DNA of 58,124 nt from Desulfatibacillum aliphaticivorans DSM 15576 (lineage in GTDB: Bacteria > Desulfobacterota > Desulfobacteria > Desulfobacterales > Desulfatibacillaceae): the NCBI RefSeq assembly GCF_000429905.1, contig NZ_AUCT01000037.1:1-58124 (forward strand), in the 5' to 3' direction. Each line of letters starts with the position of its first letter. Within the stretch, counting starts at the first letter, position 1. The notes under the pieces are model-generated. The model made no database searches. It saw nothing but the letters and a program-made list of their open reading frames with translations, and had not been told where the DNA came from. The position numbers and the translations under genes are program-made. Shown here one piece after another: positions 52,166-58,124 of this stretch.

Positions 52166-53971
52166 ATGGCTGGTCTGAGTCTGGAAATTATCATGGTTAT
52201 GGCCATGATCTGTTTGGCTGTTTTTCTTTTTATTGTTGAATGGGTGCGCGTGGATGTTGTGGCCATTCTCATGATGGTGACTCTGCCGATATTAGGGCTG
52301 GTCACCCCCAAGGAGGCGTTTGTAGGATTTTCATCAAATGCAGTCATTTCCATCATAGCTGTCATCATTATCGGGGCCGGCTTGGACCGGACGGGGCTCA
52401 TCAACCGGCTGGTCAAGCCCGTGCTGGCTTTGGCGGGGAGCAGCACTAACCGCATCATTATTTTCATCTCGGCAACCGTGGCGTTCATCTCCAGCTTTAT
52501 GCAAAATATCGGGGCGGCCGCCCTGTTTTTGCCGGCCATTCAGCGAATCAGCAAAGACCGGAGCATCCCCACCAGCAAGCTTTTAATGCCCATCGGCTTT
52601 TCCGCCATCCTGGGCGGAACGGTCACCCTGGTGGGATCCAGCCCTTTGATCCTTTTGAATGAATTGCTGGAGCCCTTCGGCCTGAAGCCTTTCGGATTAT
52701 TTGACGTGACCCCGGTGGGCGTGGCCCTGGTGGCGGCCGGCATCCTCACCTTTGTGGTCGCAGGCCGCTTTATTTTGCCCCAGCCCAAAGAAGACGCCGG
52801 GCTGCAGGAAGCCGGGGCCATGGAGCGTAAAGCATCCAACGGAGACGGCCACTTTGAATTGCACATTCCCTCCGATTTCACCCATTACCGGGATCCGATA
52901 AGCGTCAGAAACCTGCGTCAGCGCTATCTTTTGAATATTGTTGCGGCCAAGGAGCCGCCGGACCACATTCTTGCGCCGCCTCCGGCGGATCTGGAGTTGC
53001 GCGGCAAGATGGATATTGCGGTGTTTGGGTCCGAGGAAAACGCCAAAAGAATGGCCGTGGAATTGGGCATGGAAATGAAACCCGCTTTGGACGTCTTTAA
53101 AAACCAACTGGCCGACGATCTTTCCGGCAGCGTGGAAGCCGTCGTAGCGCCCCGCTCCCATGTGGAAGGCAAGACTCTGCGGGAGATCAACCTCCGGGAC
53201 CGCTACCAGGTAACGCCCATCGCCATGTACAGCCAGGGCGAGGTGTATCGCGCCGACCTGGGCGATATTACCCTGACGGCGGGCGATTCCGTGCTTTTGT
53301 TCGGCGACTGGAAAAGGCTCCAACTCCTGGCGGAAGAACGCAACTTCCTGTTTATCACGCCTATCGAAAAAGAACCTATGCGGCCGCAAAAGGCCATTTT
53401 CGCCGGATTTTGGCTGGCCGTTGCCCTGGTGATGGTCATCATTTTCCATCTGCAATTATCCATGTGCCTCATGACCGGCGCACTGGGCATGATATTGACC
53501 CGGGTCATCACTATTGACGAGGCCTATGAGGCCGTGGACTGGCGAACCATTTTCCTGCTGGCCGGGCTTATCCCGCTTGGCATCGCCACGGAAAAAACGG
53601 GCACGGCCGCATGGATCGCCAACGCGGTGCTCAGCGCCATCGGAGACGTAAGTCCTATTGTCCTGCTAACCGTTATTGGAATCCTGTCCACAGTGTTCAC
53701 CCTGGTCATATCCAACGTGGGCGCCACGGTGCTCCTGGTGCCTTTGGTGGTGAACATGGCTATCGCCGCCAATGCCGATCCCAGGATGGCGGCTCTGGTT
53801 GTGGGCCTGGCCACCAGCAACTCATTCATCCTGCCCACGCATCAGGTCAATGCCCTGTACATGGGGCCTGGGCATTACCGCAGCAAGGATTATATGAAAG
53901 CGGGATCCGTGGTATCCGTGGTTTTCATTGTTGTGATGATTGCTATGATTTACTTTTTTTACGGCGTTTAA
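52166..53971 (+). CDS. SLC13/DASS-type anion transporter with RCK_C (TrkA-C) domain
   Basis: The 601-aa protein has two membrane bundles (about 1-205 and 430-601) with a soluble insert carrying a TrkA-C domain (about 330-405: VEGKTLREINLRDRY, ITLTAGDSVLLFG). The family moves sulfate, dicarboxylates or similar anions with Na+. TSNSFILPTHQVN near the end is the typical second SNT-like motif. In a sulfate reducer sulfate is a plausible substrate, but dicarboxylates fit as well. ATG 52166 follows GAAGAGGG; the frame is open from 52052 but the start residues are atypical. Confidence 0.85.
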   Translation: MAGLSLEIIMVMAMICLAVFLFIVEWVRVDVVAILMMVTLPILGLVTPKEAFVGFSSNAVISIIAVIIIGAGLDRTGLINRLVKPVLALAGSSTNRIIIFISATVAFISSFMQNIGAAALFLPAIQRISKDRSIPTSKLLMPIGFSAILGGTVTLVGSSPLILLNELLEPFGLKPFGLFDVTPVGVALVAAGILTFVVAGRFILPQPKEDAGLQEAGAMERKASNGDGHFELHIPSDFTHYRDPISVRNLRQRYLLNIVAAKEPPDHILAPPPADLELRGKMDIAVFGSEENAKRMAVELGMEMKPALDVFKNQLADDLSGSVEAVVAPRSHVEGKTLREINLRDRYQVTPIAMYSQGEVYRADLGDITLTAGDSVLLFGDWKRLQLLAEERNFLFITPIEKEPMRPQKAIFAGFWLAVALVMVIIFHLQLSMCLMTGALGMILTRVITIDEAYEAVDWRTIFLLAGLIPLGIATEKTGTAAWIANAVLSAIGDVSPIVLLTVIGILSTVFTLVISNVGATVLLVPLVVNMAIAANADPRMAALVVGLATSNSFILPTHQVNALYMGPGHYRSKDYMKAGSVVSVVFIVVMIAMIYFFYGV

Positions 53972-53990
53972 TTCAAATTAGGAGACAGCC

Positions 53991-54815
53991 ATGGCAAGTA
54001 TTATCATTTCTTCGGACTCTTCTTTAACGGCTGCCCGCATTGCGGAAAAGATTGTGGAGAAGAACGGTTTTTCGGTTGTAAACAGGGATATTCTTCCGGA
54101 AGCGGCGCAAAAGTATAATGTGGACGAAGCGCAGCTTAAAAAGGCCCTGGACAGACCCGCCGGCATATTCGGCATGCCGGCCAAGCTCAAAAAACAATGC
54201 ATGACTTACATTCAGGCCGTCGCTTTAGAAAAACTCCTGCCGGACAACATCGTCTGCTATGGTCTTGGCGCCCATCTTTACGCCAAGGGAGTCTCCCACT
54301 TTTTCAAGGTGCGCGTTCTCACACGGCCCGAGCAATTGATCAAGGAGCTGCACCCGGCAGGAACCGCGCCGGAAAACAAGGCTGAAAAAATTATCGCCAA
54401 GCATGAAAAGGCGAGAAACCGCTGGTCCAGGGACGTCTTCAAGCAGGACGAATCCAATGCCGGCCTGTACGACCTGGTCATCAGCCTGAACCAGATCGAA
54501 GAGGACGAAGCCGTAAAAATGATTCTGGAAACGGCCTCCTTAAGGCAATTCGAGCCCATGACTTATTCCATCAACTGCGTCAAGGAATTCCTCATGGCCG
54601 CCCAGGTCAAGGCCAAATTGGTGGAGCGCTTCCCCGACTGCCGCGTGAGGGTGGACGGAGAAAACACGGTCATCCACATCCAGGCCTTAAAAAGGAACGC
54701 AAAAAAATACTCGGCCGTGGCCAAGGAAGCGGCCCGCACCGTCCCGGGCGTCAAGCATGTGGAAGTGCACATCCTCACGGATTTCATCGGGCAAGCTGTA
54801 GAAAGCAACCGTTAG
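53991..54815 (+). CDS. Cytidylate kinase-like family protein
   Basis: The 274-aa protein resembles the AAA_26/cytidylate-kinase-like family in its first 190 residues (FSVVNRDILPEAAQKYNVDEAQL), but the P-loop is degenerate: ISSDSSLTAARIAEKI lacks GKS. The last 70 residues form a small alpha/beta domain that resembles BON-type modules. It may sense or bind a ligand rather than be a nucleotide kinase. It is placed directly ahead of a response regulator and kinase, with AGGAG before its ATG, so it may belong to that signalling unit. Confidence 0.72.
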   Translation: MASIIISSDSSLTAARIAEKIVEKNGFSVVNRDILPEAAQKYNVDEAQLKKALDRPAGIFGMPAKLKKQCMTYIQAVALEKLLPDNIVCYGLGAHLYAKGVSHFFKVRVLTRPEQLIKELHPAGTAPENKAEKIIAKHEKARNRWSRDVFKQDESNAGLYDLVISLNQIEEDEAVKMILETASLRQFEPMTYSINCVKEFLMAAQVKAKLVERFPDCRVRVDGENTVIHIQALKRNAKKYSAVAKEAARTVPGVKHVEVHILTDFIGQAVESNR

Positions 54816-54842
54816 ATTATATTATACGAATAGGAGTATGCC

Positions 54843-55247
54843 ATGTCTAATTTGGATGTTTTATTGCTGGACGACGAGCCCATAGTGGGTAAAAGGCTCA
54901 AGCCCGCTTTGGCTAAAGTCGGCTGCGAAGTGGAAGTGTTTCAAAATCCTGTGGAAGCCCTGAAGCGCATTGATGAAAAGGATTTTGACATTGTGGTGAC
55001 GGACATCAGCATGGCGGAAGTGGACGGCATGCAGGTCCTGGAACACGTGGTGGCCAAGAATAACGCCACCAAGGTCATTATGATCACGGGCTTCGCCATG
55101 ATGTCCCTGGCCAGGGAAGCCATGGAAAAGGGAGCTTTTGACTTTATCGCCAAACCCTTCAAGCCCGACGACCTGAGAGCCATCATCGCCAGGGCTGCAG
55201 AAGCCCTTGGCAAGCCCATTGCATTTGAAGCCGGCGAAAGCGCCTAA
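54843..55247 (+). CDS. Single-domain response regulator
   Basis: The 134-aa protein is a lone receiver domain. Asp10 and Asp11 start the acidic pocket, Asp54 (VVTDISMAEVDG) is the phospho-acceptor, Thr in MITGFA and Lys in FIAKPFKP complete the site. There is no output domain, so it probably acts on another protein. TAGGAG precedes the ATG. The kinase gene follows 4 bp after its stop. Confidence 0.92.
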   Translation: MSNLDVLLLDDEPIVGKRLKPALAKVGCEVEVFQNPVEALKRIDEKDFDIVVTDISMAEVDGMQVLEHVVAKNNATKVIMITGFAMMSLAREAMEKGAFDFIAKPFKPDDLRAIIARAAEALGKPIAFEAGESA

Positions 55248-55251
55248 CGCC

Positions 55252-56832
55252 ATGATTGAGGCCGCCCAGGAAAAAACAGAAGGAACCGCAGGCCAGGGAG
55301 CCATCAACACGCGGCACGAGCGGGCCCGGGACTTTGAAGAAGCCCGAAAGGCCCTGCTCGCCCGGCCTGGTTTCTCCGTACGCGCCCAGATATACCTTGG
55401 CTTCGCCTTGGTGTTCCTTTTCACCCTCATCACGGTGATAGGCCTCTTGATGTCCATTTACGAGGTGGACCATAAAGTGCGCTTTCTGGAGACAGTCAAT
55501 CAATATTTGATCGAAATCGAGCAGGCCAGGCGCTTTGAAAAAAACTATTTCCTGTACGGAACCAATCTCAAGGACGGCCTGGACAATGTCTCCTCCGCCA
55601 ACCGCATCCTGGATTCAAACAAGGATCAAATTCTCTCCATTACCGGCCAGAACGTCTACGACCAGATGCTTTCCAACCTCAAGGAGTATGAGGTCCTAAT
55701 CAACAGGCTGCTGGCTTTGGGAGACACTTGGGACGGGTCCGAAGCGAACGCCAAGGAAGCTCTGACGGATGAAGTCAGGGAGCAGGGGCAAAACATGATT
55801 TCCCTGGCCGCCAAACTGGCGCTCAAGGAAAGGCAGGCCCTGACCAAGACCATCAGCCGGGCCAGGCGCATGCATATTTACTTCCTCCTGGCGCTCCTGG
55901 CCATCATGACCGTGAATTCCTTTATCCTGGCCCGCAGGGTGCTTGATCGGATCGAACAGTACAAAACCTTCGCCCAACGCATCGCCTCGGGGGATTACAC
56001 CCTGATCACGCCCAAACGATCCTACCGGGACGAATTCACGGAACTGGCCCTGGCCGTCAATCAGATGGTCCTGGACGTGGAAGCGCGGGAGGCGCTGCTC
56101 ATCCAATCCCACAAGCTGCGCGCCGTGGGCACGCTCACCGCAGGGGTGGCCCACGAATTGAACAATCCCATCAACAACATCATGATCACCGGCCATATGT
56201 TTTTGGAGGATTACGAATCCACGGACGACGAAGAACGCATAGACATGATGAACGACGTGGTCAACGAAGCCAACCGGGCCAAGGCTATCATCGCCAACCT
56301 CCTGGATTTCGCCCGGGAAAGCGGCTCCCAACTGGCCCCCCTGGACATGGCTGAAATGCTCAAGGACACCATCGCCCTGGCTTCCAACCGGCTCAAGCGA
56401 TCCAAGATCAACATTGATTTTTCTTCCACGGATAAGCTGCCCCGGGTGCACGGGGACAGCCAGCAATTGCGGCAGGTGTTCCTGAACTTGATTTTAAACG
56501 CCATTGACGCTTCCCAGTCGGGGGGGAACATCACGGTCACCGTCCTGCCCGCGGACGAGCCCCATTACATCGCCGTCAAGGTCATTGATTACGGAACCGG
56601 CATTCCCAAGCATATCCTGAGCTCCATCTTCGATCCTTTCTTCACCACCAAGCCCCAGGGCAAGGGTACGGGCCTGGGCCTTTCCATGTCCCAGGGCATC
56701 ATCACCAAGCACGGCGGGCAAATCCGCGTGTTCAGCCAGGAGGGGCATGGCACCACCTTCACGGTCACCCTGCCGGTCACCACCTTTCCCGCCAAAATCA
56801 CCGACGAAACCCACGTCTCGCCTTTGTATTAA
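55252..56832 (+). CDS. Membrane sensor histidine kinase
   Basis: The 526-aa protein has membrane segments near residues 45-70 and 215-235, a helical periplasmic sensor between them, HAMP (about 235-285), a dimerisation domain with His301 in GVAHELNNPINN, and an ATPase domain with N-box LNLILNAIDA, G1 DYGTGIP, F-box FDPFFTTK and G2 GTGLGLSMS. It probably phosphorylates the response regulator encoded just before. ATG 55252 is preferred to TTG 55207, which lies inside the upstream gene. Confidence 0.92.
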   Translation: MIEAAQEKTEGTAGQGAINTRHERARDFEEARKALLARPGFSVRAQIYLGFALVFLFTLITVIGLLMSIYEVDHKVRFLETVNQYLIEIEQARRFEKNYFLYGTNLKDGLDNVSSANRILDSNKDQILSITGQNVYDQMLSNLKEYEVLINRLLALGDTWDGSEANAKEALTDEVREQGQNMISLAAKLALKERQALTKTISRARRMHIYFLLALLAIMTVNSFILARRVLDRIEQYKTFAQRIASGDYTLITPKRSYRDEFTELALAVNQMVLDVEAREALLIQSHKLRAVGTLTAGVAHELNNPINNIMITGHMFLEDYESTDDEERIDMMNDVVNEANRAKAIIANLLDFARESGSQLAPLDMAEMLKDTIALASNRLKRSKINIDFSSTDKLPRVHGDSQQLRQVFLNLILNAIDASQSGGNITVTVLPADEPHYIAVKVIDYGTGIPKHILSSIFDPFFTTKPQGKGTGLGLSMSQGIITKHGGQIRVFSQEGHGTTFTVTLPVTTFPAKITDETHVSPLY

Positions 56833-56933
56833 CAATCGCCTCAAGCCGGCTTGTTGACGGTCGATTCCTATGCTATTGTCCAACTCGCCGCTAAGCATTA
56901 GTGAAACTTCACCATGCAAAAATAGAACAGTAT

Positions 56934-57872
56934 ATGAAAATCCTAAAACAATTGCTGATTATATCCGTGTTGGGACTCGTTGGATGCTTTGGATCATCGG
57001 AACAAAGCATAATTGATATCAGTAGTGATGGATGCCATGCAAAAATAGAGTTGATAGTCGAAGCCAAATACGGCGTTTTCATCCCCTCCCCAGAACCTCC
57101 CACAATCAAAAGCAAAACCGTTCGTCTGAACATCCACTCTATCGGCAATAAGGACTTTTCCGTAAATCTTGGCAATGTTTACAAGCATGCGCCGCCGAGA
57201 TTCAGTATTGACGCCAAGATATCCAATGATTGTAAATATATTGCTGCAAAAACAGCAGGAAGCGTTTTCGCCTATGATGATAAAGGCGGTGAAATACTGA
57301 AATACGAAGTTCCGGGAGACGAACTCATTTCATCAATTGCCTGGAGCGACGATAATGAGTTGCTTGTTGTTATCAAAAAAACTCTTTCTAATTGGCATGG
57401 TGAACACAGGAAATTTGGATACACCGAGAAAACAAAAAGCCTGAGGCTGCTAAAATTCAATTTGGCAACAAATAAATACAAAACATCACTGAAAGCTGAA
57501 ACCCAGCCGGTTACTTTTGTTTTTAATGGCGCCCGATTTCATTGCCAGGAAATATCTCCTAATTCCAAATTCTTTACTTACTTTAACGGCAAAACCATTG
57601 AAGTTTTCAACATAAACAAGGGAGCCGTTGAACACTCCATCGATGTCGGTTCAGGCCCAAGAAAAGACTCAATGTCTGCTGGTCAGGATTCAATGAAGTA
57701 CGTTGAAATTTATGGGGAGTTGCATGGCGTCTGGTGGGTGGACGAAAACCACTTGATTTTAGGCTGCGATGTACTAAGGGGCGATCCGGAGTACTTTCTT
57801 TGCTCTATGGATGATAAAAGAATTGAAGATGTCACCGCCTTTTGCCTGCCTTCGACAGTGGTAGGAACATGA
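56934..57872 (+). CDS. Hypothetical lipoprotein with WD40/propeller-like repeats
   Basis: The 312-aa product has a lipoprotein signal (MKILKQLLIISVLGLVGC; lipobox LVGC). The mature part has repeated beta-rich stretches (FSIDAKISNDCKYIAAKT, ISSIAWSDDNELLVVIK, ISPNSKFFTYFNGKTIEVFN) like the blades of a WD40-type propeller. Codon use is AT-rich, with many AAA, AAT and ATA, unlike the neighbours. ATG 56934 gives the signal peptide; its ribosome binding site is weak. Function unknown. Confidence 0.65.
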   Translation: MKILKQLLIISVLGLVGCFGSSEQSIIDISSDGCHAKIELIVEAKYGVFIPSPEPPTIKSKTVRLNIHSIGNKDFSVNLGNVYKHAPPRFSIDAKISNDCKYIAAKTAGSVFAYDDKGGEILKYEVPGDELISSIAWSDDNELLVVIKKTLSNWHGEHRKFGYTEKTKSLRLLKFNLATNKYKTSLKAETQPVTFVFNGARFHCQEISPNSKFFTYFNGKTIEVFNINKGAVEHSIDVGSGPRKDSMSAGQDSMKYVEIYGELHGVWWVDENHLILGCDVLRGDPEYFLCSMDDKRIEDVTAFCLPSTVVGT

Positions 57873-57938
57873 TTTTGTCAATAGGATATAAAAACAAATA
57901 GTTATCAATGGAGGCAAAATTAGTGTGGTGCCTACAAA

Positions 57939-58124
57939 TCAGGAGGTCAAATCGATCTTTTTGATAAGGGTCGGAGGCTTTATCTTTAATTTTTTCAGTA
58001 TTTTATTTTGATCAGGCGTCAATACCGTGCGCTGTAGTACACGCGAATTATTCAAAAAAAATTCGCCCATGTGCAGGCGCTCCAGAATCCTGCGAACCTG
58101 GTTCCAGGTCATGCCCGTTTCCAA
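57939..58124 (-). CDS. Transposase C-terminus (possibly IS1634/IS4-like), partial
   Basis: The frame enters from the right edge and gives about 61 residues. The stretch ETGMTWNQVRRILERLHMGEF followed by TVLTPDQNKILKKLKIKPP resembles the ends of IS4/IS1634-group transposases, which finish with a short helix and a Leu/Pro-rich tail. Most of the gene lies outside the window, so the family is tentative. The stop lies at 57939. No inverted-repeat end was identified with confidence. Confidence 0.5.
   Translation of the reverse strand: METGMTWNQVRRILERLHMGEFFLNNSRVLQRTVLTPDQNKILKKLKIKPPTLIKKIDLTS

Overview
The window looks like a chromosomal segment of a sulfate-reducing deltaproteobacterium of the Desulfobacteraceae type, possibly Desulfatibacillum or a close relative. 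The strongest indicator is a complete set of genes resembling the periplasmic Qrc menaquinone-reducing complex (46071-51658), which is typical of sulfate reducers that depend on a periplasmic cytochrome c pool. Fe-S and heme proteins, a cytochrome c maturation pair (ResB/CcsA) and strong AGGAGG ribosome binding sites fit this. The genus is an inference; no rRNA or other taxonomic marker is present.

Layout. 1-2000: the end of an IS66 element that has cut off the 5' part of a DUF3696-type ATPase, followed by an overlapping PIN-like gene. 2000-4860: acetyltransferase, SppA-like lipoprotein peptidase, HAD phosphatase, small protein. 4860-14530 (minus strand): housekeeping genes in several units: lon-tsaB, psd-pssA, leuB, greA, and rpoZ-ttcA-folE2-MBL hydrolase. 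14770-16560: prepilin peptidase, inositol-phosphatase family protein, small protein. 16560-17740: a gene-free stretch with palindromic repeats. 17740-22144: a very large secreted RCC1/thrombospondin-3/dockerin-like protein, split by a frameshift. 22600-27800: an orphan NtrC-family regulator, then a palindrome, a -24/-12 promoter, a structured leader, an unrecognised gene and an archaeal-type membrane LonB. 28000-33400: GT-C membrane protein, EamA transporter, polar amino-acid ABC importer. 34160-37610: adenylate cyclase-hemerythrin fusion, phospholipase-D-like protein, Cys-rich miniprotein. 37880-42614 (minus): a Gld-like ABC system. 42919-45341: ResB and CcsA. 46071-51658: qrcABCD plus a small His-rich membrane protein. 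52166-56832: SLC13-type transporter, cytidylate-kinase-like protein, response regulator and histidine kinase. 56934-58124: an AT-rich lipoprotein gene and the 3' end of a transposase.

How genes may work together. ResB/CcsA would mature the c-type cytochrome of the adjacent Qrc-like complex. TsaB and TtcA modify tRNA; Psd and PssA form the phosphatidylethanolamine pathway; RpoZ and GreA act on RNA polymerase. The most promising undescribed unit is 22601-27771: the regulator's 3' end carries a 41-bp palindrome about 143 bp upstream of a sigma-54-type promoter, which would drive a structured leader, an unknown protein and LonB. This regulatory circuit is inferred from sequence only.
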